Origin: Sphingomonadales bacterium UBA656 | GTDB taxonomy: Bacteria; Pseudomonadota; Alphaproteobacteria; Sphingomonadales; Sphingomonadaceae | Direction of reading: 5' to 3' | Assembly: GCA_002299895.1 (NCBI GenBank) | Contig: DBOC01000006.1 | Span: 1-64,000, forward strand | DNA: 64,000 bases | Part shown: positions 42,803 to 51,574 of the stretch, piece by piece | Layout of the letters: every line of letters begins with the position of its first letter | Position numbering within the stretch: the stretch's first letter is position 1 | Translations under genes and position numbers: made by a program | Notes under the pieces: generated by a model | What the model saw: the letters and a program-made list of their open reading frames with translations, nothing else | Databases searched by the model: none | Told to the model about the DNA's origin: nothing

Positions 42803-45508
42803 TTGAAAAGTTATTTGAAAATTTCAACGGCTGCACTTGTTATTGCATCGGCCAGTGTTGGTATTGGTATCAACCCTGCGTTTGCGCAACAGACTGCAGA
42901 AGAGAAGGATAACGGCATCGCCGATATCGTTGTTACTGCAACGCGTCGTGAAGAGTCGGCAAATCGCGTGCCATTGGCAATCACGGCCTTGGGCGGTGAA
43001 TCGCTGAACGAGCTGAACATCACCAAATTCGAAAAGCTGATTGAGTATCTTCCTAATGTGCGCGCCGCCTCACGTGGCCCAGGTGCATCTTCCATCTTCA
43101 TCCGCGGTCTTTCGACAGACTCGCCGGGTCTGCAAATTGCTGGTACTGCCGGTGCGCAGCCTACTGTTGCGCTTTACATTAACGATGCACCTGCATCGCT
43201 TGTTGGTCGTAACCTTGACCTTTACGCGGTTGATCTTCAGCGCGTCGAAGTTTTGGCAGGTCCACAAGGCACGCTCTTCGGCGCAAGCGCGATGGGCGGT
43301 GCAGTCCGCTACATCACGAATAAGCCAGATGCGAGTGCATTCAGCGCCGGTTTCAACTCCAGCTATGCCTTCACTAAGGGTGGCGAAGAAAGCGTTGCTG
43401 GCGACGCATTCATCAACATCCCCATCGTGCAGGATAAGCTAGCCGTTCGCGCTGTATTTTACACCGACCGGCAGGGCGGCTATATCGACAATGTCGCTGC
43501 AACATATCAAATGCCGTTCAACGGTAATGTAGGCGTTGCTGGTAAGTTGCCAACGGGCAACCCATTGCTCGTCATGCGTGCAATCCAGTCTTGCCAAGCT
43601 ACGGCAACGACTGCAGTGGCAAACTGCACGGGCAGTCTCTATCGCGCACCAACTCGTCAGACCATCAACAATGATGCCTTTGCCGAAGATGATTATAACG
43701 ACGCAACCTATCGTGGCGGCCGTATTGCGCTGAATTGGAAAGTGAACGACGATTGGTCTGTCGATCTGATGCATGTGCGTCAGGAACTCGACACCGACGG
43801 CGTTTTTGACTTTGAACCCGATGTGGGCGACCTTAAGGTGACCAAATTCAATGACAACTCGCTGCGTGACCGCGTAAGCCTCTCGACTTGGGGTGTAAAC
43901 GGTCGCCTTGGTGCGCTTGATTTGATCTACACCGGTTCATTCTTGAAGCACCGTGCAACGCAAGTTGCCGATTATGCCGGATATTCGAATATCGGTCTTT
44001 ATCTGCCTTATTATGAATGCGACCGCGGCGTGTATTACACCGCAGCGTATAACGGTAATATCGGCAACACCTGCTATGCACCAAGCAAGAGCTATCAGGT
44101 ACGTAACCGCACGGAGCGCATGACGCATGAATTCCGTGTAACAACGCCTGCTGACAAGCGTCTGCGTGGTACTTTTGGTTTGTTCTACGATGATAACAAA
44201 TTGTTCGACAACACCGACTGGTCCTATCTGCAACAAGCAGCTGGCTTTATCTATCGCCGCGCTCCAAATGCTTCGGTAAATGCGAATGATACCAGCGTCC
44301 GTCCAGGACAGGTTGGCTTTTTCAACGATATCCAACGCCAAGATAAGCAATTTGCGGCTTATGGTGAAGCATCGTTTGATATCGTTCCTGAAAAGCTGAT
44401 TTTTACAGGTGGCCTGCGTTATTATGATGAAAAGGCGTCGATTAACGGATCGTCGAACGGCAGCTTTGGTGGCGCACGGGGCGTATATAACGCGACTACT
44501 GGCACCTATACGTCAGCAGCTACACCGCCTACGACTTATAACGTTAGTGCGAACTTGAACGTGCTCTATGCGGACGCTTCGCCAGCAAAATATGATGGCG
44601 TGTTGTACAAGGCCAACCTGACCTATCGTTTAGACGATGCGTCGTTGGTATACGCGACCTATTCAGACGGTTTCCGTCCAGGTGGCTTCAACCGTCGTCC
44701 GTGCCGCGTGCCAAGTGCGATTTGCCCAACCAATGCCGACTTTGTGCGCTTGGGTACATATGTACCTGACAAGGTGCAAAACTATGAAATTGGTGGTAAA
44801 TTCTCGCTAATGGACCGTCGCTTGCAGGTAAACTTTGCGGCGTATCAGATCGACTGGAGCAATATCCAGATCACCGTATTTGACCAGAATATCTCGAACC
44901 AAACATTTACCACAAACTTGGTGGATGCGCGGATCAGAGGTCTGGAAGGTGATGTAACATGGCGCACAACGCCAGAAATCACTTTCAATAGTGCGTTTTC
45001 GTACAACGACTCTGAAATGACGAAGTATCGGAAGAACACTACGGTGCTCCGTCCATTGGGTGGCCCACTTGCTTTGAGCCCCAAATTCCAATTCAATGCA
45101 CGTCTGCATTGGGAAAAGGAACTTGCCTCGGGTCTCGTGCCTTTCGCACAAATTGGCATTCATTATGTTGGCAAGAGCATCTCTGACGTCATCGATAATG
45201 TCGACATTCGTTACCAGTCGTCGAACCCGACTTTGGGCTATGCGGCAGCGATTCCTGTCACCTACAATGGTGTAACGGTTCGTCCCGGTGACGTGATTGC
45301 GCCAATTGATGGGGCTCAGAACCTTGGATCATACACCACGGCAGCAATGTCGTTCGGCGTATCGAAGGATGAGTGGCGTCTGGAAGTGTTCGGGGACAAT
45401 TTGACCGACGCGCGTCCTGAGCTCTACAAGAGCGGCAATGACGGCGAGCTTCGGACAACGACATCGCGTCCACGTACGTTCGGACTGCGGTTCTCGTACA
45501 AAATTTAA
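42803..45508 (+). CDS. TonB-dependent outer-membrane receptor
   Basis: A 901-residue outer-membrane importer driven by TonB. Signal peptide residues 1-29 (ending NPAFA), a TonB-box-like ADIVVTATRR, then the plug domain (IFIRGLS, QGTLFGASAMGGAVRYIT) and a 22-strand barrel ending TFGLRFSYKI with the terminal aromatic-type pattern. The start is placed at TTG 42803 because GAGGGG lies seven bases upstream and it yields a clean signal peptide; an in-frame GTG at 42752 would add 17 polar residues before it. It leads an apparent catabolic set (transporter, aldehyde dehydrogenase, dehydratase, GMC enzyme), although a terminator lies right after it. Substrate unknown. Confidence 0.92.
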   Translation: MKSYLKISTAALVIASASVGIGINPAFAQQTAEEKDNGIADIVVTATRREESANRVPLAITALGGESLNELNITKFEKLIEYLPNVRAASRGPGASSIFIRGLSTDSPGLQIAGTAGAQPTVALYINDAPASLVGRNLDLYAVDLQRVEVLAGPQGTLFGASAMGGAVRYITNKPDASAFSAGFNSSYAFTKGGEESVAGDAFINIPIVQDKLAVRAVFYTDRQGGYIDNVAATYQMPFNGNVGVAGKLPTGNPLLVMRAIQSCQATATTAVANCTGSLYRAPTRQTINNDAFAEDDYNDATYRGGRIALNWKVNDDWSVDLMHVRQELDTDGVFDFEPDVGDLKVTKFNDNSLRDRVSLSTWGVNGRLGALDLIYTGSFLKHRATQVADYAGYSNIGLYLPYYECDRGVYYTAAYNGNIGNTCYAPSKSYQVRNRTERMTHEFRVTTPADKRLRGTFGLFYDDNKLFDNTDWSYLQQAAGFIYRRAPNASVNANDTSVRPGQVGFFNDIQRQDKQFAAYGEASFDIVPEKLIFTGGLRYYDEKASINGSSNGSFGGARGVYNATTGTYTSAATPPTTYNVSANLNVLYADASPAKYDGVLYKANLTYRLDDASLVYATYSDGFRPGGFNRRPCRVPSAICPTNADFVRLGTYVPDKVQNYEIGGKFSLMDRRLQVNFAAYQIDWSNIQITVFDQNISNQTFTTNLVDARIRGLEGDVTWRTTPEITFNSAFSYNDSEMTKYRKNTTVLRPLGGPLALSPKFQFNARLHWEKELASGLVPFAQIGIHYVGKSISDVIDNVDIRYQSSNPTLGYAAAIPVTYNGVTVRPGDVIAPIDGAQNLGSYTTAAMSFGVSKDEWRLEVFGDNLTDARPELYKSGNDGELRTTTSRPRTFGLRFSYKI

Positions 45509-45521
45509 GCAATAAGGTGGG

Positions 45522-45548
45522 GCGCCCCTAGGAAACTAGGGGCGCTTT
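45522..45548 (+). terminator. Terminator after the TonB receptor gene
   Basis: A perfect 10-bp stem GCGCCCCTAG / CTAGGGGCGC with a stable GAAA tetraloop, followed by three T. It starts 14 bases after the receptor stop. The short T tract suggests partial read-through, lowering expression of the downstream genes relative to the receptor. Confidence 0.8.
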
Positions 45549-45632
45549 GCTATTTCTGCATTTCTGCATTGCGTTAAGCGTGCGATTTGCTCCAGGGTTC
45601 GTGCAATCGTTCGTCACAATATGGGAGAATAG

Positions 45633-47639
45633 GTGACAATGTTGGCCGAGGCCTCTCCGGAAATCATTGACGGCATGTTGCGTGAAGCGCGGTCGCATTT
45701 GCAAAATGCCCGTTTGGCAGACGCAGAAGATTTATGTGCTGCCATACTCAAAACGGCACCTGAAAATATTGATGCCTTATACACTTTGGCAGTGTCGCAG
45801 CGGATGCAGCGAAAAGTGCCAGCAGCACTCACGACCCTCGATACATTGATTGCAGTTGATTCAGGCTATGGCCGCGCGTGGCAAGAGCGTGGACATTGCT
45901 TTCGCGATAGTGGCCGTATCGAAGAAGCTGTTGCGGCTTATCAGCGTGCGGTTACCCATAATGGCGCGTTGGTCGCAAGCTGGCGCATTCTTTCTGAATT
46001 GCACGATGCCGCTGGGCGCGAAGCGCCTGCTAACTTTGCCCATGCCCAATATACGCATCTTTCGGCCCTTCCGCCTGAACTGCTGAGTGTCGCAAGCTTT
46101 ATTCAGGAAGGGCGCATCTACAAGGCCGAACAATTGTGTCGCGCGTTCCTGCAACGCAATGGTCATCATGTTGAAGCTATGCGTTTGCTTGCAGACATCG
46201 GGATGAAGTTCAACGCTTATGATGAAGCGGAATTTTTACTTGAATCCTGCAAGGTTCTAGAACCGGACAATGTGAGCGCGCACTTCGATTATGTGAAAGT
46301 CCTGCGCAAAAGGCAAAAATTTGAACTGGCACTTCGCGAAGCGTCGGAGCTGCGTGATAAGGAACCGGGTAACCCCGAGTTTGAAATGCTCTACGCCAAT
46401 GAAAATCTTGCCGTCGGCAATTTTGATGAAGCGATGCTGATATATGAAGCGCTGCTTGGGTCTATGCCCAATAATCCAGGCATTAATCTGACTTATGGCC
46501 ATGCGCTGAAAACTGTTGGACGCCAAAATGAGGCTATTTCTGCGTATCGACGGGCTTATCAAGTGCGACCAGATTGCGGCGATGCCTATTGGAGCCTCGC
46601 CAATCTGAAAACGTACCGGTTTGATGATGCCGAAATCGCGCAAATGCAGGCGCGGCAAGCGTCGCCGATGACCGCGCTTGAAGATCGGTATCATTTATGT
46701 TTTGCGCTCGGTAAAGCGCTCGAAGATCGCGGCGAATATAGCAAATCATTTGAATATTATGAGCTTGGTAACCGTTTGAAGCGCGAGGAGTTGAAATATA
46801 ATCCGAGCAGGTTGACGAACGAAATGCGGCTGCAACGTGAGTTGGTGACGACCGATCTACTTGGAAAATTTTCAGGGGCCGGATGTCCCGCGCAAGACCC
46901 GATTTTCATCGTCGGGTTGCCGCGTGCAGGGTCGACCTTGTTGGAGCAAATCCTCGCCTCGCACAGCCAAGTGGAAGGGACGATGGAGCTCCCAAATATC
47001 TTTGCCTTGGCCTTCCGCCTCGATCGGCAACGTGTTATTGGTGAGGAGCCGGAATATCCGGGCAATTTAGCAGATTTGACACGCGAAGATGTCACCCGCT
47101 TTGGTGAAGAGTTTATCCGCGATACGCAGGTCTACCGCAAAGGCGGCACGCCTTTCTTCATTGACAAAATGCCGAACAATTTCCGTCATATTGGCCTGAT
47201 CCATATGATTTTGCCAAATGCGAAAATCATCGATGCGCGCCGTGGGGCCATGGGTTGCTGCTTCAGCGGGTTTAAGCAGCTTTTCGCTGAAGGTCAGGAG
47301 TTTACCTACGGTCTTGAGGAAGTCGGTCAATATTATGCCGACTATGTGCAGCTTATGGATCATTGGGACACGGTGCTGCCCGGCAAAATATTGCGCGTCC
47401 GCTATGAGGAAGTTGTCGCCGATCTCGAAACCCAAGTCCGGCGCTTGCTTGATTATTGCGGGCTTCCGTTTGAGGAAGCATGTCTCAATTTCCACCAGAC
47501 TGAGCGTGCCGTTCGCACCGCGAGCTCGGAGCAGGTGCGACAACCCATTTTCAAAAGCGGTGTTGATCAGTGGGAAAATTTCAGCAATTTTCTGGATCCA
47601 CTTCGCAATAAATTAGGGCCAGAACTGGCCGCAACCTGA
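45633..47639 (+). CDS. TPR-sulfotransferase fusion protein
   Basis: A 668-residue protein with tetratricopeptide repeats over about residues 10-390 (for example ALYTLAVSQRMQRKVPAAL, and later NLTYGHALKTVGRQNEAISAYRRA) and a C-terminal sulfotransferase domain from about 425. The PAPS-binding loop is FIVGLPRAGSTLLEQIL, and PFFIDKMPNNFRHIG follows as in the family. Start is GTG 45633 (GGGAG upstream) or ATG 45639. Such proteins often sit beside TonB receptors in sphingomonads; their acceptor is unknown. The MFS gene starts 11 bases later. Confidence 0.88.
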   Translation: MTMLAEASPEIIDGMLREARSHLQNARLADAEDLCAAILKTAPENIDALYTLAVSQRMQRKVPAALTTLDTLIAVDSGYGRAWQERGHCFRDSGRIEEAVAAYQRAVTHNGALVASWRILSELHDAAGREAPANFAHAQYTHLSALPPELLSVASFIQEGRIYKAEQLCRAFLQRNGHHVEAMRLLADIGMKFNAYDEAEFLLESCKVLEPDNVSAHFDYVKVLRKRQKFELALREASELRDKEPGNPEFEMLYANENLAVGNFDEAMLIYEALLGSMPNNPGINLTYGHALKTVGRQNEAISAYRRAYQVRPDCGDAYWSLANLKTYRFDDAEIAQMQARQASPMTALEDRYHLCFALGKALEDRGEYSKSFEYYELGNRLKREELKYNPSRLTNEMRLQRELVTTDLLGKFSGAGCPAQDPIFIVGLPRAGSTLLEQILASHSQVEGTMELPNIFALAFRLDRQRVIGEEPEYPGNLADLTREDVTRFGEEFIRDTQVYRKGGTPFFIDKMPNNFRHIGLIHMILPNAKIIDARRGAMGCCFSGFKQLFAEGQEFTYGLEEVGQYYADYVQLMDHWDTVLPGKILRVRYEEVVADLETQVRRLLDYCGLPFEEACLNFHQTERAVRTASSEQVRQPIFKSGVDQWENFSNFLDPLRNKLGPELAAT

Positions 47640-47650
47640 GAGGTAATTTT

Positions 47651-48958
47651 ATGGCAAGCAATGCTCCGAACGGGCCAATAAGTGTCGATGAAGTCTCGTC
47701 GTTGGGGCAGCGTTGGTATGTTCTCATCATCATGATGCTGGTATATACGATCAGCATCGCTGACCGTTATGTTCTGTCGACATTGCTTGGTCCCATCAGC
47801 GATGAGCTGAACCTCAGTGATACGGAGACGGCATGGCTGGGCTTGCCGCTGGCGCTTTTTTATGTGGTCATGGGTATTCCCTTGTCATGGTTGTGTGACC
47901 GGACGAACCGCCGCAATCTACTCGCAGCCTCAGTTGCTGTTTGGTCATTCATGACGGCGATTACCGGCTACACGCGCGGCTATTTTGATTTGTTGTTGGC
48001 GCGTGTCGGCGTTGGCATCGGTGAGGCTGGGGGCACACCGGCATGCAATTCCATCATTGCTGACTATTTCCCTGCCGACCGACGCTCCATGGCGATGACC
48101 GTATTCGCACTTGGCGCGCCCATTGGTGCGTGGCTAGGTTCGGATATTGCCGGTCTGGTGTCTACCGTTCATGGCTGGCGCGCTGCATTCTTCGTACTGG
48201 GCGTGCCCGGTATCATTTTGGCGCTGATCATCCTGGTAACGATTAAGGAGCCCAAGCGCGGGCGCCTTGACCTCGTGCAAGAAGATAAAGCGCCGACGGT
48301 CATGGAAACGCTAAAATTCCTCTGGGCACAAAAATCGGCTGTGCATGCGATGACGGGCAGCGGCCTGTCGGCGTTTTGGGGTTGGGGCTTGATGTGGTTC
48401 ACACCGTTATTCCTGCAGCGCACTTATGGCATGGATGAAGGCGAAGCCGGCGGCATGTTAGGCTGGATTTATCTTATCGGCGGTATTGGTGCGTCTTTGT
48501 TGACCGCATGGGTGGTGGCGCGCCCCACCTATACCGATCCACGTAAAATCGCCCGCCTTTTGGCGGTGGTAACGGCATTGGCAACTATCCCGTCATTCCT
48601 GGCTTATTATACACGCGACCTCGGCTTGGCGCAGGTCATGTGGTGGTTGTTTATACCGGCAATCTATTTCTACATTGGCCCGGCATTTGCATTGTGCCAG
48701 AACTTGGCTGCACCGAAAATGCGGTCCATGGCCGTGGCGATATCCTTGCTTGTTGCCAATGTGCTGAACCTGATCATCGCGCCTGCAATTGTTGGTGGCC
48801 TAAGCGACTTTTTTGACGCTACAGGTGGTGGCAATGCAGATTCTCTGCGTCTAGCGCAGCTCATTCTCGCACCAACGGGATTATGGGCGGCCTGGCATTA
48901 TTGGCGCGCCGAAAAATACATTGTTGAAGATCAAAAGAGAGCCATTGGATATGTCTAA
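47651..48958 (+). CDS. MFS transporter (Spinster-like)
   Basis: A 435-residue major-facilitator carrier with about 12 membrane segments. The N-terminal YTISIADRYVLSTLLGPI, GIPLSWLCDRTNRRNLL and RVGVGIGEAGGTPACNSIIADYFP blocks resemble the Spns-like branch common in sphingomonads. GAGAGG lies ahead of ATG 47651. It overlaps the aldehyde dehydrogenase gene by eight bases. It most likely carries the compound brought in by the TonB receptor across the inner membrane. Confidence 0.9.
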   Translation: MASNAPNGPISVDEVSSLGQRWYVLIIMMLVYTISIADRYVLSTLLGPISDELNLSDTETAWLGLPLALFYVVMGIPLSWLCDRTNRRNLLAASVAVWSFMTAITGYTRGYFDLLLARVGVGIGEAGGTPACNSIIADYFPADRRSMAMTVFALGAPIGAWLGSDIAGLVSTVHGWRAAFFVLGVPGIILALIILVTIKEPKRGRLDLVQEDKAPTVMETLKFLWAQKSAVHAMTGSGLSAFWGWGLMWFTPLFLQRTYGMDEGEAGGMLGWIYLIGGIGASLLTAWVVARPTYTDPRKIARLLAVVTALATIPSFLAYYTRDLGLAQVMWWLFIPAIYFYIGPAFALCQNLAAPKMRSMAVAISLLVANVLNLIIAPAIVGGLSDFFDATGGGNADSLRLAQLILAPTGLWAAWHYWRAEKYIVEDQKRAIGYV

Positions 48959-50390
48959 TTCGCCACTGAAGTCTTATATCAATGGCGCGTGGGTCTTGCC
49001 CGCGACATCCACGGCAACGGTGGATGCCATAAATCCCGCTACCGAAGAAGTCTGCGCCGTTGTTGCGGTGTGCGGGCATGATGATGCTGATCGGGCGGTT
49101 CAGGCGGCACGGGCGGCATTTGATAGCTATGCCGCGACGACGCTTGAACACCGGATTGCATTGGTGGAAAAGCTGATCACCATTTTTGAACGACGCTATG
49201 ACGAAATGGTCAAGGCGATCTCGACAGAAATGGGCGCGCCTTATGATTTGTCTTATGATGCGCAAGCGGAAAGCGGCCCCGGTCATTTGCGCGCGACGGT
49301 TAAAGCCGTGCGCGAAATGGCGTGGGATTATGATGTCGGTGTCGACGGCATTGTGACACATGAGCCTATCGGTGTTTGCGTGCTGATCACGCCTTGGAAC
49401 TGGCCGATCAATCAGATCGTTTGTAAGGTGGGGCCTGCGCTCATCACCGGCTGTACGATGGTGTTGAAACCCAGCGAGATGGCACCATTGTCGGCGCAGC
49501 TCTTTGCGGAAATGGTTGAAGAGGCTGGTTTCCCCAAGGGCGTGTTCAACATGATCCACGGCACGGGCGCGTCGGTCGGCGATACGCTGACCAGCCACCC
49601 TGAAGTTGACATGATCTCCTTCACCGGATCGACACGGGCGGGCATTCAAATTGCCAAAAACGCCGCCGATACCGTAAAACGCGTTGCGCAGGAGCTGGGC
49701 GGTAAATCCGCCAATATCGTTTTTGCCGACAGCGATTTAGAGGCGGCGGTCACGCGTGGTGTTCTGCATTGCTATGGCAATACCGGCCAATCCTGCAACG
49801 CACCAACGCGTATGCTGATTGAGCAATCGGTCTATGACGAGGCCGTGGCTATTGCGGCGCGTGTGGCCAAGGCCGCACAATTAGGCGACCCCATGAAGAA
49901 AGGGCCGCATTATGGTCCGGTTGTCAGCAAGGCACATTATGACAAGATACAAGGCCTTATTCAGGTCGGGATTGATGAAGGAGCGCAACTGGTTGCTGGC
50001 GGCACGGGTCGGGCAGACGGTTTTGATCGCGGCTATTATGTAAAACCTACGGTCTTTGCGGGCGTTCATAACAAAATGCGTATCGCGCAAGAAGAAGTGT
50101 TCGGGCCTGTGCTCGTGCTGATCCCGTTTAAGGATGAAGCAGACGCCATCGCGATCGCTAATGACTCGCCTTATGGCCTTTATGCCTATGTGCAAACTAG
50201 CGACATGGATCGTGCGCGCCGCGTAGCCCGGTTGATGCGCGCGGGGGGTGTGAGCATTAATGGTACGAGCCAGGATTATATGGCGCCATTTGGCGGGTAT
50301 AAACAATCGGGCAATGGTCGCGAATATGGTGAATTTGGCGTCCGCGATTTTCTCGAGATTAAATCGATCAGCGGGTTCCGCACGGCATGA
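48951..50390 (+). CDS. NAD(P)-dependent aldehyde dehydrogenase
   Basis: A 479-residue aldehyde dehydrogenase with the nucleophile Cys in GNTGQSCNAPTR, general-base Glu in QELGGKSAN, and VCVLITPWNWPINQ and SFTGSTRAG for the cofactor site. ATG 48951 overlaps the MFS stop by eight bases; an earlier in-frame start at 48921 lies inside the MFS gene. It is coupled to the enolase-family gene (four-base overlap). A betaine-aldehyde role is possible because the GMC enzyme downstream resembles choline dehydrogenase, but sequence alone does not settle it. Confidence 0.88.
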   Translation: MSNSPLKSYINGAWVLPATSTATVDAINPATEEVCAVVAVCGHDDADRAVQAARAAFDSYAATTLEHRIALVEKLITIFERRYDEMVKAISTEMGAPYDLSYDAQAESGPGHLRATVKAVREMAWDYDVGVDGIVTHEPIGVCVLITPWNWPINQIVCKVGPALITGCTMVLKPSEMAPLSAQLFAEMVEEAGFPKGVFNMIHGTGASVGDTLTSHPEVDMISFTGSTRAGIQIAKNAADTVKRVAQELGGKSANIVFADSDLEAAVTRGVLHCYGNTGQSCNAPTRMLIEQSVYDEAVAIAARVAKAAQLGDPMKKGPHYGPVVSKAHYDKIQGLIQVGIDEGAQLVAGGTGRADGFDRGYYVKPTVFAGVHNKMRIAQEEVFGPVLVLIPFKDEADAIAIANDSPYGLYAYVQTSDMDRARRVARLMRAGGVSINGTSQDYMAPFGGYKQSGNGREYGEFGVRDFLEIKSISGFRTA

Positions 50391-51574
50391 AGCTAACCGA
50401 TATTGAAACCTTCGTCGTAGGCAATCCGCCACCGCATTTTGGCGGTCGTTATTTTGTCTTTGTCAAAATAACGACTGACAGCGGCGTTTCGGGCATCGGT
50501 GAAGCTTATTGCGTGCCGTTCGAACCCCATCTTGTCGCTAAAATGATCGAGGATGTGTTTGCGCGTTATGTCGCGGGCAATGATCCGCATGACATCGAAA
50601 ACATGTGGCGCAGGGTGTATTCGAGCGGCTTTACCCAGCATCCCGATTTAACGTTGATGGGGGTTTTGTCGGCGCTTGAAATGGCGTGCTGGGACATCAT
50701 CGGTAAAGAGGCGAACAAGCCAGTTTATAAGTTGCTTGGCGGGCAAGTTCATGAACGACTGCGCGCTTATACCTATATCTACCCGCGACCCGGCGATAAA
50801 ACAGATGTGTATCACGATCCCGATCTGGCGGCAGAGCGGTCTGCGGAATATTTAGCCCAAGGCTTTACAGCATTGAAGTTCGACCCTGCTGGCCCTTATT
50901 CCGCATTTGATGGACGACAATTGTCGTTGGAGGCACTTGACCTGTGCGAACGCTTTGCAAAATCTTTGCGCGAAGCGGTCGGCATGAAAGCAGACCTATT
51001 GTTCGGCACCCACGGTCAGATGACCGCGGCAGGCGCAATTCGTCTTGCCAAGCGGCTAGAGCCTTATGATCCGTTGTGGCTGGAGGAACCCGTGCCGCCC
51101 GATGCGCCCGAAGAAATGGCCAAGGTTGCAAGGGCAACGTCCATTCCTGTTGCAACGGGCGAGCGTCTAACGACGAAATATGATTTTGCCCGGTTATTAC
51201 GCGCCGGTGGGGCAGCGATTTTACAAATGAACCTCGGTAGGGTCGGCGGCATATTGGAAGCGAAGAAGATTGCGGCCATGGCGGAGGTGGATCATGTCCA
51301 GATTGCGCCGCATTTATACTGCGGACCCATTGTGGGCGCGGCCAATATCCAGATTGCGACCTGCTCGCCCAATTTCCTCATCCTTGAAAGCATTGAGACT
51401 TGGGGTGGGTTCCATACGGAAATCCTGAAATCGCCCATCCGTTTCGAAGAGGGGCATGTCATTCCATCGACTGCGCCAGGCTTAGGGGTCGAATTGAACG
51501 AAGATGTGGCGCGTGCTAATCCGTATACGGGTAACATGCTCCACCTCGAAATGACGCAGCACCCCGTTCAGTGA
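50387..51574 (+). CDS. Enolase-superfamily (mandelate racemase/galactonate dehydratase-type) enzyme
   Basis: A 395-residue enzyme of the mandelate racemase/muconate-lactonising group. The barrel shows FTALKFDPAGPYS, DLLFGTHGQMTAAGAIRLAKR, the metal ligand Glu in WLEEPVPPD, Glu in ATGERLTTKYD and the catalytic His in QIAPHLYCGP. These resemble acid-sugar dehydratases, which turn an aldonate into a 2-keto-3-deoxy acid. Placed between an aldehyde dehydrogenase and a GMC oxidoreductase, it would act on the acid they make. The exact substrate is unknown. Confidence 0.85.
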   Translation: MKLTDIETFVVGNPPPHFGGRYFVFVKITTDSGVSGIGEAYCVPFEPHLVAKMIEDVFARYVAGNDPHDIENMWRRVYSSGFTQHPDLTLMGVLSALEMACWDIIGKEANKPVYKLLGGQVHERLRAYTYIYPRPGDKTDVYHDPDLAAERSAEYLAQGFTALKFDPAGPYSAFDGRQLSLEALDLCERFAKSLREAVGMKADLLFGTHGQMTAAGAIRLAKRLEPYDPLWLEEPVPPDAPEEMAKVARATSIPVATGERLTTKYDFARLLRAGGAAILQMNLGRVGGILEAKKIAAMAEVDHVQIAPHLYCGPIVGAANIQIATCSPNFLILESIETWGGFHTEILKSPIRFEEGHVIPSTAPGLGVELNEDVARANPYTGNMLHLEMTQHPVQ

